A DNA stretch of 64,000 nt. Source: Xanthocytophaga flava. GTDB lineage: Bacteria > Bacteroidota > Bacteroidia > Cytophagales > 172606-1. Shown here one piece after another: positions 9,217 to 19,267 of this stretch. The translations under genes and the position numbers were made by a program. The stretch is from positions 620,001 to 684,000 of the forward strand of contig JASJOS010000002.1 in assembly GCA_030068525.1 (NCBI GenBank). Direction: 5' to 3'. Positions within the stretch are counted from its first letter, which is position 1. Each line of letters starts with the position of its first letter. The notes beneath the pieces are model-generated. The model did no database searches. It worked only from the letters and a program-made list of their open reading frames with translations, and was not told the origin of the DNA.

Positions 9217-11118
9217 ATGAGAAGAATATTTAGAAATAAATTTACATATCTGTCTATTGGAGCTTTGTTTCTTGGATCAGTGGCCTGTAAAGATTCCTTT
9301 CTTGAGGTACCTGTCACCGGACAAGTTTCTTTGGATCAAATAACAAGCAAGAAGGGCGTTGAGGGATTATTGATAGGTGTCTATTCGGTTATGAATGGAC
9401 GGGATAGCGGTCCCTGGCATGCAGGAGCTTCCAACTGGCTTTGGGGAAGTATCCGTGGTGGAGATGCCAATAAAGGTACTAACTCTGGTGACTTTTCTTC
9501 AATGAATCCTATTGAGAATTTTGAAACGGAACCTACAAATACAGAGGTTTTATCAAAATGGAGAGGATCTTTTGAAGGTGTTGCAAGAGCTAACCAGGTT
9601 CTGGCTATACTTCCTAAGGTTACAGATGTGTCTGATGCTGATGTAACAAGGATTACAGGTGAGGCACGTTTTCTAAGAGGACACTATTATTTTGAACTTA
9701 GAAAAACATTTAAGAAGGTTCCTTGGGTTGATGAAACTATGGATTATAAAACGGGCGCTGAAACGGTACCAAACACTGAGGAAATCTGGGCTAATATAGA
9801 AGCAGACTTTCGATATGCGTACGAAAACCTGCCAGAAACCCAAAGTGAGGTTGGTAGAGCAAACAAATGGGCCGCCGGTGCTTTCCTGGGAAAAGTACTT
9901 TTATATCAAAACAAATATAGTGAAGCAAAAACTGTATTTGATGATGTAATCGCGAACGGACAAACTACGAATGGTAAGAAATATGGGTTGTTCCCATCTT
10001 TTAAAGGTTTATTCCGTTTAAGTAATGAAAATTCTCAAGAGTCTGTTTTTGCTTATCAGGCAACAGGTGCTGCCCAGAATACAAACAATGCAAATACAGA
10101 TTTGGCAATGAATTATCCATATAATACAGGTACTAGTGGACCAGGGAATTGTTGTGGATTCTTTCATCCAAGTTTTGAAATGGCATCATCATTTCGTACA
10201 AATGCAAATGGATTACCTCTGCTTGATGGATCTTACAAAACAACAGCAAATGAGTTGAAAACAGATCAGACTGTTACCAGTAGTTCTGCATTTTCCATAG
10301 ATGAAGGCAATGTTGATCCTCGTTTGGACCATACTATTGGACGTCGAGGTGTACCTTTTCTTGACTGGGGGCCTCATCCAGGTCAGGATTGGATACGGGA
10401 TCAGACATATGCTGGACCTTACACACCGAAAAAATACTCTTATTCTTCTGCCGAAAGCTCTTCTTTGGATGGAAGTGGTTGGACTCCTGGTTACACAGCT
10501 ACTAACTTTATGATTATGCGCTTTGCTGATGTACTGTTGATGGCTGCTGAATGTGAGGTTGAAGTTGGGAGTTTGGCAAAAGCTCTCGAATATGTAAACA
10601 TGATCCGGGAAAGAGCATCAAATGAAGCGGGTTTTGTGAAAGCCTCTGATAATGCAGAGAAGGCGTTTGCTACAGTGAGTAATGAAGCAGCAATGCTTGC
10701 ACTTACAGAAATTAATCCAAAGCAATGGGTAATACGTAGTGATCGAAATAGCACCTTTGTTTATTTGGGGGGGGAAAGAAATAAATTAACAAGCTGGAAT
10801 GAATACAAACAGCCTGTCTACAAAATAGGCTTATATTCATCTGCAGACTTTGCTACTCAAGCACAAGCTCGTGATAGAGTTCGTTTTGAGCGTAAACTTG
10901 AGTTGGCAATGGAGGGACAGCGTTTCTTTGATCTGGTACGTTGGGATGTTGTAGAAGGTGATATTACTGCATATTTTGCTTATGAAACCAAAAAGATTCC
11001 AACTCACTTCCCTGCAAAAGTGGAATTTAAAAAAGGCCAGGATGAGTATCTGCCAATTCCTCAAGCAGAGATTGACCTGCAAGGAAAAGATATTCTCAAA
11101 CAAAATGATGGTTATTAA
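9217..11118 (+). CDS. RagB/SusD-family nutrient-uptake outer-membrane lipoprotein
   Basis: This 633-residue SusD-type lid protein partners the SusC upstream. It has a lipoprotein signal with lipobox GSVAC (Cys at about residue 24), then KDSFLEVPVTGQVSLDQI. The helical TPR-like scaffold includes ARFLRGHYYFELRKTFKKVPWVDE and GKVLLYQNKYSEAKTVFDDV, and the typical C-terminus RKLELAMEGQRFFDLVRWD is followed by LPIPQAEIDLQ. It sits on the outer-membrane surface and captures substrate for import. A G8 run at 10767-10774 (YLGGERN) is a second homopolymer tract in this operon. A terminator follows the stop codon. Confidence 0.95.
   Translation: MRRIFRNKFTYLSIGALFLGSVACKDSFLEVPVTGQVSLDQITSKKGVEGLLIGVYSVMNGRDSGPWHAGASNWLWGSIRGGDANKGTNSGDFSSMNPIENFETEPTNTEVLSKWRGSFEGVARANQVLAILPKVTDVSDADVTRITGEARFLRGHYYFELRKTFKKVPWVDETMDYKTGAETVPNTEEIWANIEADFRYAYENLPETQSEVGRANKWAAGAFLGKVLLYQNKYSEAKTVFDDVIANGQTTNGKKYGLFPSFKGLFRLSNENSQESVFAYQATGAAQNTNNANTDLAMNYPYNTGTSGPGNCCGFFHPSFEMASSFRTNANGLPLLDGSYKTTANELKTDQTVTSSSAFSIDEGNVDPRLDHTIGRRGVPFLDWGPHPGQDWIRDQTYAGPYTPKKYSYSSAESSSLDGSGWTPGYTATNFMIMRFADVLLMAAECEVEVGSLAKALEYVNMIRERASNEAGFVKASDNAEKAFATVSNEAAMLALTEINPKQWVIRSDRNSTFVYLGGERNKLTSWNEYKQPVYKIGLYSSADFATQAQARDRVRFERKLELAMEGQRFFDLVRWDVVEGDITAYFAYETKKIPTHFPAKVEFKKGQDEYLPIPQAEIDLQGKDILKQNDGY
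10767..10774 (+). repeat. G8 homopolymer inside the SusD gene
   Basis: Eight consecutive G residues lie in frame near the 3' end of the SusD gene and encode part of YLGGERN. It parallels the G10 tract in the partner SusC gene. Confidence 0.9.
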
Positions 11119-11144
11119 ACTTCTTGTTTAATCTTGTTAGTTTA

Positions 11145-11182
11145 AAAAAAGAGATGGTAGTTTACACTATCGTCTCTTTTTT
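11145..11182 (+). terminator. Rho-independent terminator of the SusCD operon
   Basis: AGAGATGGTAG pairs with CTATCGTCTCT (two G-U pairs) and is extended by A6/T6. The stem lies just after the SusD stop codon. Confidence 0.85.
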
Positions 11183-11339
11183 ATAGTAAATAGCCAGTTG
11201 TCAGTTAGTATAGATTGTATATTTAAGTGATTTTCGAACTACCATTGCTTTTCAATAAAGATTATTACTCTCGACATTTTCCTCAAACTCTTTGACAAGA
11301 GTTGCTCACTAAGGTTTCTAATCCCCTATACATTATTAC

Positions 11340-14300
11340 ATGAGACGTTTTAATATAATTTTCCTTCTATTATTAGCTGCTTTCTCGTGTAAGCAAAATC
11401 CGGATACACTTTTCCGGCTTGTGCCTGCTGATCAGTCAAATATTACATTTGCCAACACGATTACAGAAAATGACACCATGAATATTTTGGTACAGGAATA
11501 TATCTATAATGGTGGTGGAGTGGGAGCAGGAGACTTTAATGGAGATGGATTAGTGGATTTGTATTTCAGTGGAAATATGGTGCCCAATAAACTTTACATC
11601 AATAAAGGAAATTTGTCTTTTGAAGATGTAACAGATAAAGCAAAGGTTAGTGGAAATGGTAAATGGTGTTCAGGTGTGGTTGTGGTGGATATAAACCAGG
11701 ATGGACGCCAGGATATCTATGTTGGAGCAACAATAAAAGCGGATTCTGCAAGTCGGGCTAATCTGCTTTATATCAATCAGGGAAATAATGCTGAAGGAGT
11801 GCCTACCTTTACAGAGGAGGCTGCCAAATATGGTATTGATGACAAAGGACATACTACTACTGCTGCTTTTTTTGATTATGATAAAGATGGCGATTTGGAT
11901 TTATATGTGCTCGAAGATGTAATCAATAAAAATATTCCTACCAACTATCGGAAGAAAGTTACGGATGGTTCCTTCGCTAATAACGACCAACTGTATCGGA
12001 ACAATGGCAATGGCACATTTACCAATGTTACTAAACAAGCAGGCATTGTTTATGAAGGCTTTGGACTTGGATTAAATATTTCAGATATAAATTTGGATGG
12101 CTGGCCAGATATATATGTAACCAATGATTATATATCCAATGATTTGTTGTACATCAATAATCACGATGGCACATTTACCAATCAGGCTGATAAATATTTG
12201 AAACACACCTGTTATTCTGCAATGGGGAATGATGTGGTGGATATTAATAATGATGGACTGGTAGATATTGTAGCGCTGGATATGCTCCCGGAAGACAATC
12301 TGCGAAAAAAGCGAATGATTGGGGCAAATAAATATACCGATTATATTAATAATAAGGAATATGGCTATCAGCACCAATATGTACGGAATGTATTACAGAT
12401 TAATAATGGAATGACCCCTGAAGGGCATCCTACATTCAGTGAAGTTGGCCAACTGGCAGGTATTTATCAAACCGACTGGAGCTGGGCACCTCTGGTAGCT
12501 GATTTTGATAATGATGGTAACCGGGATATTATTATTACAAACGGTTTCCCTAGGGATGTAACAGATCGCGACTTTGCTATGTATCGTGCGGGTCCTGCAG
12601 GAGCAGTGGCTAGTCCGATGATGCTGGTCGATTCTATCCCAATTGCTCGGGTGGCTGATTATGCTTTTCGCAATAATGGCAATCTTCAGTTTGAAGATGT
12701 ATCAGAGAAATGGGGATTGAAAGTACCTGCTTTTTCTAATGGAGCTGTCTATGCCGATCTGGATAATGATGGCGATCTGGATGTAGTAATTAATAATATC
12801 AATGACCCTGCGTTTGTCTACGAGAATCAGTTAAATAAACCCGAAAATAAAGATAAAGCACATTATCTGAGAGTAAAACTTGATGCTGCACCTGGTCGTA
12901 CTTCTGGTCTGGCTACAAAGATACGTATACTGTATGGAAAGGGTAAACAACAGTTTTACGAACATTCTCCGTATCGTGGGTATACATCTACAGTGGAAAG
13001 TGTAGCTCATTTTGGACTAGGGAATGTTACAACCATAGATTCACTAGAAGTATTCTGGCCAGATGGTAAGTATCAGTTGCTACAAAATGTGCCAGCAGAT
13101 CAGGTGATTACTGTACACTACAAAGAAGCTCGAAAAGAACTAGCCTTTCAGTCTTACCCAAGTAATAGTACTATGCCTGTAATGAAGGATGTGACAACTG
13201 AATCAGGTATCGCATTTATTCATACAGAAAAAGATAAAATAGACTTTAATGTTCAAAGTACACTCCCACATAAATTCTCTCAGGATGGTCCCGGACTTGC
13301 AGTCGGAGACATAAACAATGATGGGCTGGATGACATATATATTGGTGGAGCGGCTTCTCAGGAGGGGATTGTATATCAGCAAACTTCAGACGGGAAGTTT
13401 AAACAGGTAAGTGCAATAACTGAAAAAGGGAAGCAGTCAGAAGATGAAGGTGCTTTGTTTTTTGATGCAGATCAGGATGGAGATCAGGATTTATATGTGG
13501 TAAGTGGTAGTTATGAGTTTGCTGCCGATACGTTGTCATTAAGACATCGTTTTTACCGGAACACAGGCAATGGTAAACTTATATCTGATCCGGAAGCCTT
13601 ACCCTTATTTTATTCAGCAGGCTCCTGTGTCAGAGCGGCAGATTATGATCGGGACGGAGACCTGGATTTGTTTGTAGGTGGACGTGTTGTTCCTGGACAT
13701 TATCCGGTTACTCCTGATAGTTATTTATTGGTAAATGATGGGAAAGGCAAATTTACAGATCAGACAAAGCAAGTGGCTCCCGAATTGAAAAAAGCTGGCT
13801 TGATTACAGATGCCATCTGGTCTGATTATGATAATGATGGTTGGGTTGATCTAATTATAGCAGGAGAGTGGATGCCGGTTACATTTTTTAAAACACAGAA
13901 TAGAAGACTGGTAAAACAGAGCCAGACAGGTATAGAAAAATCAATAGGTTGGTGGAATAGCCTGGCTGCTGCTGATATAGATAATGATGGAGATATGGAC
14001 TACATAGCAGGTAATCTGGGACTAAACTCTAATTACAAATGCTCTCCAGAACTTCCTTTTAGTATGTATGCCAATGACTTTGACAATAATGGCAAAATGG
14101 ACCCGATTTTGGTATGCTATGGAAAAGATGAAACAGGAGAGATACACCCATTTCCGATTCACTCCCGTGATGATTTAGTGACACTTCTCCTGCGGGTAAG
14201 ACGTGAGTTTCCTTATTATAATATTTATGGAAAAGCAGATATCAATAAGATTCTGAAAGAAGAAGAACAAAAAAATGCTATTGCTTATCATGCCACTCAG

Positions 14301-14894
14301 TTTGCTTCCAGTTACCTGGAGAATAAAGGAAATGGAAAGTTTGAGCTTCACGTCTTGCCGATTCAGGCTCAGGTAGCTCCTGTTTTTGGAATACAGGTAC
14401 AGGATATAGATCAGGACGGAAATGCAGATCTGCTTTTGACTGGAAACAACTATGCAGGAGAAACATTTACGGGTCGGTATGATGCTTTTGTTGGATTATA
14501 TCTGAAAGGAGATGGCAAAGGTGGATTTAAACCTCTTTCTATTCGTCAAAGTAACTTTTTCGTAGATGGCGATGCGAAAGCTTTGGCGCGAATATATACC
14601 AGTAAAGGGGATGAGCTATACCTGGCCTCCCAAAATCTGGATAGTCTGAAAGTATTTACCTCAGTTAGTAAACCAGTTCAACAGATTGTGCGGTTACAAG
14701 CAATGGATGCGTGGGCTGAAATGACGTTGAAAGATGGAAGAAAACGAAAGGTTGACTTACCTTATGGTGGCTCGTATCTATCACAATCAGCTCGGGTGCT
14801 GACAATTCCGGGAGGTGCATCTGCTGTAAAGATTTATTCCTTTGATGGGAAGTCTCGTGAGATCAGTGAATCCAAAATTGCTGCTCGTAAGTAA
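11340..14894 (+). CDS. VCBS/FG-GAP repeat and ASPIC/UnbV domain lipoprotein
   Basis: This 1184-residue exported protein has a lipobox AAFSC near residue 17. It contains many Asp-rich calcium-binding FG-GAP/VCBS repeats such as GAGDFNGDGLVDLYFSGN, VADFDNDGNRDIIITNGF and AADYDRDGDLDLFVGGR, arranged as a predicted beta-propeller. An ASPIC/UnbV module (SVAHFGLGNVTTIDSLEVFW, about 565-600) interrupts two blades sets. Such proteins very commonly follow SusCD pairs in Cytophagia and are thought to be surface-exposed, carbohydrate-associated lipoproteins, but no enzymatic role is established. It has its own terminator downstream and a 221-bp gap upstream, so it may be a separate transcription unit. 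Confidence 0.9.
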   Translation: MRRFNIIFLLLLAAFSCKQNPDTLFRLVPADQSNITFANTITENDTMNILVQEYIYNGGGVGAGDFNGDGLVDLYFSGNMVPNKLYINKGNLSFEDVTDKAKVSGNGKWCSGVVVVDINQDGRQDIYVGATIKADSASRANLLYINQGNNAEGVPTFTEEAAKYGIDDKGHTTTAAFFDYDKDGDLDLYVLEDVINKNIPTNYRKKVTDGSFANNDQLYRNNGNGTFTNVTKQAGIVYEGFGLGLNISDINLDGWPDIYVTNDYISNDLLYINNHDGTFTNQADKYLKHTCYSAMGNDVVDINNDGLVDIVALDMLPEDNLRKKRMIGANKYTDYINNKEYGYQHQYVRNVLQINNGMTPEGHPTFSEVGQLAGIYQTDWSWAPLVADFDNDGNRDIIITNGFPRDVTDRDFAMYRAGPAGAVASPMMLVDSIPIARVADYAFRNNGNLQFEDVSEKWGLKVPAFSNGAVYADLDNDGDLDVVINNINDPAFVYENQLNKPENKDKAHYLRVKLDAAPGRTSGLATKIRILYGKGKQQFYEHSPYRGYTSTVESVAHFGLGNVTTIDSLEVFWPDGKYQLLQNVPADQVITVHYKEARKELAFQSYPSNSTMPVMKDVTTESGIAFIHTEKDKIDFNVQSTLPHKFSQDGPGLAVGDINNDGLDDIYIGGAASQEGIVYQQTSDGKFKQVSAITEKGKQSEDEGALFFDADQDGDQDLYVVSGSYEFAADTLSLRHRFYRNTGNGKLISDPEALPLFYSAGSCVRAADYDRDGDLDLFVGGRVVPGHYPVTPDSYLLVNDGKGKFTDQTKQVAPELKKAGLITDAIWSDYDNDGWVDLIIAGEWMPVTFFKTQNRRLVKQSQTGIEKSIGWWNSLAAADIDNDGDMDYIAGNLGLNSNYKCSPELPFSMYANDFDNNGKMDPILVCYGKDETGEIHPFPIHSRDDLVTLLLRVRREFPYYNIYGKADINKILKEEEQKNAIAYHATQFASSYLENKGNGKFELHVLPIQAQVAPVFGIQVQDIDQDGNADLLLTGNNYAGETFTGRYDAFVGLYLKGDGKGGFKPLSIRQSNFFVDGDAKALARIYTSKGDELYLASQNLDSLKVFTSVSKPVQQIVRLQAMDAWAEMTLKDGRKRKVDLPYGGSYLSQSARVLTIPGGASAVKIYSFDGKSREISESKIAARK

Positions 14895-14914
14895 GTTATA
14901 ACTACTATCAAGTA

Positions 14915-14959
14915 AACGCTATCTGTGATCTGTATATCGCAGATAGCGTTTGTTTTTTC
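14915..14959 (+). terminator. Rho-independent terminator
   Basis: A perfect 11-bp stem (915-925 with 940-950 of the 14-kb numbering; AACGCTATCTG/CAGATAGCGTT) is followed by TGTTTTTTC, just after the VCBS gene. Confidence 0.9.
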
Positions 14960-15159
14960 AATGGCTATACAATCCAATTAGTTCAAACATTCTGAAGATC
15001 CTGTCGTTGAAGGAGTATATTTATTCACTGACACAGACGTATAACTTTAGTTATGTATCTGTTAATGAATAAATACTTACATCCTGAAGTAGGTACATTC
15101 TTTGTGTGTATGCAAACAATAGATAACTTTATTCACTTTTGTCTAATTCCTTATCTGAT

Positions 15160-17772
15160 ATGATTTCGTCGACTTCTTTTGTTTCTGCTCATACTATAGA
15201 TCCTGTAGCTAATCCTGATGCAATAGTCATTCGTGGTGATGTGCGGTTTACTATACTGACATCACAGATGATTCGTATGGAGTGGGCTCCTGAAGCTACT
15301 TTTGAGGATTCTGCCTCTTTTGTCTTTATCAATCGCAATCTGCCAGTATGCCCCTATACAGTAGAAGAGAATGATGACTGGCTGATCATTCGTACAGAAA
15401 AGCTGTTATTAAAATATAAAATAGGTTCTGGAGAGTTTAAAGAGGACAATTTGTCTATTGAGTTAGAGTTGAATGGCAGACAGATCAGATGGCAGCCAGG
15501 TATGGAGGATACAGGTAATCTGAGGGGAACAAATCGTACATTGGATAGGGCAGAAGGTGCTGTGGAAATTGAGCCTGGCATCTTGTCAAGAGATGGGTGG
15601 ACAATTGTGGATGATTCGGAACGGCCGCTACTGGCTGAAGATGGAGATTGGGCATGGATAAAGGCACGTCCACAACGTAATCGTCAGGATTTATACTTCT
15701 TTGGGTATGGACATAATTATCGGCAGGCTTTGTATGATTATACATTGGTAGCTGGAAAGATTCCAATGCCTCCGCGGTTTGTTTTTGGCTTCTGGTGGTC
15801 ACGCTACTGGCCTTATACAGAAGAAGAGATGCGCAATCTGGTAAAGGAGTTTCAGATACATAATGTACCTGTGGATGTACTTGTAGTCGATATGGACTGG
15901 CATACTACCTTTTTAAAAGACTGGTGGAAGAAAGAGAAAGATCAGGCAGGAGAACGAAAAGGGTGGACAGGTTTTACCTGGAATAAGACGCTTTTTCCAA
16001 GTCCCAAAGCATTTCTGGACTGGACTAGAAAAAAAGATCTGAAAGTGACATTGAATTTGCATCCAGCCTCAGGGATTCAACCACACGAAGAAGCCTATCC
16101 GGCAGTAGCAAAAGCTATGGGGATAGATCCGGAGTCACAAAAGTATGTTCCCTTTGATATTGTTGATAAAAAGTTTGCCCAAGCCTATCTTGATCTGGTA
16201 TTACGACCTCTGGAAGAGGAAGGTGTAGATTTTTGGTGGCTGGACTGGCAACAATGGAGTACTACAAACATACCTGGTATGAGTCCGACTATGTGGCTCA
16301 ATTATGTGCATTATGCAGATATGGAGCGACAAGGTAAAGTTCGCCCGTTAATTTTCCATCGCTGGGGTGGATTGGGCAACCACAGATATCCGATCGGATT
16401 TTCCGGGGATTCAGTTTGTGTATGGAAGTCGCTGGATTTTCAACCCTACTTTACTGCTACTGCCGCCAATGTCGGCTGCGCTTACTGGAGCCATGATATA
16501 GGTGGACACATGCCTGGACCTATCTCGCCCGAATTGTTTCTGAGATGGCTGCAGTTTGGAGCATTTAGTCCTGTGTTACGTACCCACACTTCTAAAAATG
16601 CCAATGCCGAGCGACGTGTCTGGGCTTATCCGCATGAGTATTTCCTTATGATGCGTGACGTGATTCTTCTTCGTTATGCGCTGATCCCATATATATACAC
16701 AGAAGCTCGCAAAACGTATGAGACAGGGGTAGCTTTTATGCGTCCTATGTATTATGATTATCCGGAAGCAGAAGAAGCGTATACGTTTACTCAGCAATAT
16801 ATGTTTGGTGACAATATGATTGTAGCACCAGTGACAGAGTCGGTATCAGACTACAATAGGCTCGCCAAACAAAGAATATGGCTTCCGGAGGGAACATGGG
16901 TAGAGTGGCATAGCGGACAGTATTTTGTAGGATCAAAGGTGATTGAGCGTCATTTTGATTTGGATGAGATTCCGTTATATGTAAAAGCGGGATCTATTAT
17001 TCCAATGATGAGTACACAAAAAATAACTCCGGTTGCTGAGAAGCCTTTGGAGCATCTGGTACTTACAGTGTTACCAGCACGTCATGGGGATACCCGTTTG
17101 TATGAAGATGAATACAATACCAATGGCTATCTGGAAGGACACTATACTTGGACTTCAATATCTCAACACATGCCGGATGATGATACATTGATTATACGTA
17201 TAAACCCAGTTGAAGGTAGATATACTTCCAGTCCTTCCGAAAGGAGTTATCAGATTCACGTACGTGGCATTTTACCTCCCAAGGCCATATATTGCAACCA
17301 GAATGAAGTGCCTTATGAATTTATGGAAGAAGATGTAGATTCTGTGGACTTTCATTGGCAGTATGAAGGCAATCAGATTGCTACAATTATTACACTGGAT
17401 AAACTTTCTGTGCATGAGCCTGTAGAGGTTGTTTTAAAGCTTCAACCTATTGATAATCTGGATTTACTCAATGGTGTGCAAGGTAAGATTTCCCGTCTGA
17501 AGAAAGTAATGCATTTGCTTAATAAGCATGCTACCAAAACAAAAGACTGGTCTCCAGACTTTTTGGTAGAAGCTGCACAGGCAGGAAACCGGATGTCATT
17601 ACGTCCTGAGACAGTCATGCAGGAACTACTAAAGATTGAGGATATTGTGCCTAAAGTAATTCAGGAAATTTATCCGGTTGAAGGAGATAGTGGAGTAGAA
17701 AAACTTGCTGTTTTACAACTTAAAACATTACTTAAATACGATTCTGGTTTGTTTGCTCCACGAAAAGGATAG
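15160..17772 (+). CDS. Glycoside hydrolase family 31 (alpha-glucosidase/alpha-xylosidase-like)
   Basis: This is an 870-residue retaining alpha-glycosidase. The frame opens at a TTG at 15139, but the ATG at 15160 is the more usual start. An N-terminal beta-sandwich is followed by the TIM barrel. The catalytic nucleophile is the Asp in DFWWLDW (about residue 362) and the acid/base is the Asp in FSGDS (about 417); HRWGGLGNHRYPIGFSG is the typical flank. A DUF5110-like beta domain follows. No signal peptide is visible, so it is probably cytoplasmic. The last roughly 110 residues (from LLNGVQGKISRLKKVMHLL) form a helical extension that I do not recognise from standard GH31 enzymes. The pentapeptide gene follows after 17 bp. 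Confidence 0.92.
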   Translation: MISSTSFVSAHTIDPVANPDAIVIRGDVRFTILTSQMIRMEWAPEATFEDSASFVFINRNLPVCPYTVEENDDWLIIRTEKLLLKYKIGSGEFKEDNLSIELELNGRQIRWQPGMEDTGNLRGTNRTLDRAEGAVEIEPGILSRDGWTIVDDSERPLLAEDGDWAWIKARPQRNRQDLYFFGYGHNYRQALYDYTLVAGKIPMPPRFVFGFWWSRYWPYTEEEMRNLVKEFQIHNVPVDVLVVDMDWHTTFLKDWWKKEKDQAGERKGWTGFTWNKTLFPSPKAFLDWTRKKDLKVTLNLHPASGIQPHEEAYPAVAKAMGIDPESQKYVPFDIVDKKFAQAYLDLVLRPLEEEGVDFWWLDWQQWSTTNIPGMSPTMWLNYVHYADMERQGKVRPLIFHRWGGLGNHRYPIGFSGDSVCVWKSLDFQPYFTATAANVGCAYWSHDIGGHMPGPISPELFLRWLQFGAFSPVLRTHTSKNANAERRVWAYPHEYFLMMRDVILLRYALIPYIYTEARKTYETGVAFMRPMYYDYPEAEEAYTFTQQYMFGDNMIVAPVTESVSDYNRLAKQRIWLPEGTWVEWHSGQYFVGSKVIERHFDLDEIPLYVKAGSIIPMMSTQKITPVAEKPLEHLVLTVLPARHGDTRLYEDEYNTNGYLEGHYTWTSISQHMPDDDTLIIRINPVEGRYTSSPSERSYQIHVRGILPPKAIYCNQNEVPYEFMEEDVDSVDFHWQYEGNQIATIITLDKLSVHEPVEVVLKLQPIDNLDLLNGVQGKISRLKKVMHLLNKHATKTKDWSPDFLVEAAQAGNRMSLRPETVMQELLKIEDIVPKVIQEIYPVEGDSGVEKLAVLQLKTLLKYDSGLFAPRKG

Positions 17773-17789
17773 ATACCGGAATAAATTTC

Positions 17790-18377
17790 ATGTTAGAACC
17801 GACATCCATGGAATTAACACACCAGAACAAAACTTTTGAGAAAGTAATCTATTCAGGAAAGGATATTCGTAACAGAGAGTTTGAGAAATGTACCTTTCAA
17901 TCCTGCGATTTTTCTGAAAGTCATTTTAGTTCAAGCCGCTTTAGCGATTGTGTTTTTATAAATTGCAATCTGGCAATGATGAAGCTAACCCGATGTACTA
18001 TACATAATGCATCCTTTAAAGATTGTAAACTGATTGGGGTAAATTTTAGTACTTGTGAAGATTTTCTTTTTAGTGTTCGGTTTGAAAACTGTGTGCTGGA
18101 CTATGCCTCATTTGTTCAGAAGAAGATGCCAAAAACGCATTTTGTGAACTCCTCACTCAAACATGTGGCATTTGGTAATACCGATCTGCACCATGCAGTA
18201 TTTGCCAATACCGATCTGGAAAATGCTGAGTTTGATAAAACTAATCTGAAAGATGCTGATTTGGTAACAGCCTATAATTATACCATTGATCCGGAACGGA
18301 ATGTATTAAAAAATGCCCGTATCTCATTATATGGGGCTGCGGGCATTTTAGCAAAATATGGTATTAAGGTCGAGTAG
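17790..18377 (+). CDS. Pentapeptide-repeat protein
   Basis: This 195-residue protein is built of degenerate A(D/N)LXX-type pentapeptide repeats that should form a right-handed quadrilateral beta-helix. Examples are CDFSESHFSSSRFSDCVFIN, DLHHAVFANTDLENAEFDKT and NLKDADL. It ends in a short helical cap (NVLKNARISLYGAAGILAKYG). It is cytosolic and has no signal peptide. The 17-bp gap to GH31 suggests co-transcription. Some pentapeptide proteins (Qnr, MfpA) bind DNA gyrase, but many have no known role, and nothing here proves a target. Confidence 0.88.
   Translation: MLEPTSMELTHQNKTFEKVIYSGKDIRNREFEKCTFQSCDFSESHFSSSRFSDCVFINCNLAMMKLTRCTIHNASFKDCKLIGVNFSTCEDFLFSVRFENCVLDYASFVQKKMPKTHFVNSSLKHVAFGNTDLHHAVFANTDLENAEFDKTNLKDADLVTAYNYTIDPERNVLKNARISLYGAAGILAKYGIKVE
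18310..18349. terminator. Hairpin within the end of the pentapeptide gene
   Basis: AAAATGCCCG (18310-18319) pairs perfectly with CGGGCATTTT (18340-18349). It lies inside the coding 3' end, about 30 bp before the stop codon. It could terminate transcription from the convergent kinase gene, but the T tract is short. Confidence 0.35.
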
Positions 18378-18414
18378 CACTCAGAAATAGTAAACTATGC
18401 TTTCTCTCCTAATC

Positions 18415-19176
18415 TTACGAAAAATGGTTGGGTACTGTAATTTTAACCGTAGTCCCTTTGCCTGATTCTGATTTTAATGAGATCGTGCCATTCATCTGAT
18501 GAACTGCTTTCTGTACAAGAAATAGCCCCAGGCCAGAGCCATTGGATGCATGTGTACCCCGATAAAACATTTCAAATACCTTTAGTTGTTGCTCCTGAGG
18601 AATACCTATGCCATTGTCTTTGATCAGAATCTGAAGATCTTTGGTACTACATTTAGCCTGAACCTTTACAGAAGGCTTTTTATTGATCAGATTGGCATAG
18701 TTAATACTGTTGGATACAAGGCAATTAATAATAATGCGTAACCGGAATAAATCTGTTTTGATAGGGCAGTCTCCTAAAATCTGAGTGTTGATTTTGAGTT
18801 TGTGGTAGTTATTCAAATCACTGAGTTCAAGAATCTCACGCTGAATAATTGTACTCAGGTCTGCATTTTCAATTACAGATGTCTGATTTTGCATTCGGGA
18901 AGAATATACCAGGTCCCGGATAATGTCCCTCATACGATTGATGCGTCCACGCATCATATGAAGATATTGGCTGGCTATATCACCATGCTCCAGTTCTATC
19001 AGATCTATCAGACCTAGTATAGAGCTAAGAGGTGCATTGAAATCATGGCTTAGACGATATGTCAGTGTATTCAATTCAAATGTTACTTTTTCCAGTTCTT
19101 TAGACAGGGATTCCCAGTTAATAAACTGTTGGTGGTTAGCAAGCTGCATCGCTTCTGGTTGATCTACCTCTTCCAT
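18415..19176 (-). CDS. Sensor histidine kinase core without a sensor domain
   Basis: This 253-residue kinase has a short N-terminal helix, a HisKA dimerisation domain with phospho-accepting His44 (RLSHDFNAPLSS), and a HATPase_c domain. The latter has an N box (IINCLVSNSINYA), a G1 box (DNGIGIP) and a G2 box (GSGLGLFLVQKAV). It has no membrane segment, PAS or GAF domain, so it must take its signal from a partner or act as an orphan cytosolic kinase. The HDFNAPL variant of the H box, common in Bacteroidota PAS-kinases, suggests derivation from a larger hybrid kinase. It lies in the same direction as, and downstream of, the thioredoxin-fold gene (91-bp gap). No receiver gene is adjacent. Confidence 0.9.
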   Translation of the reverse strand: MEEVDQPEAMQLANHQQFINWESLSKELEKVTFELNTLTYRLSHDFNAPLSSILGLIDLIELEHGDIASQYLHMMRGRINRMRDIIRDLVYSSRMQNQTSVIENADLSTIIQREILELSDLNNYHKLKINTQILGDCPIKTDLFRLRIIINCLVSNSINYANLINKKPSVKVQAKCSTKDLQILIKDNGIGIPQEQQLKVFEMFYRGTHASNGSGLGLFLVQKAVHQMNGTISLKSESGKGTTVKITVPNHFS

Positions 19177-19267
19177 AGCAGTTAAAAAAAAATAGGGTTG
19201 GAAAGTTTAGGTTTATAGTTTAGTTAGTAATGAATACAATCTAGCTGCTCATCTAGTCACTCATCTT

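Noticed and set aside
15139-15159. TTG start for the GH31 gene, and similar TTG starts at 140 and 34793.
   Set aside because: Each has an ATG a few codons downstream that gives a more typical N-terminus.
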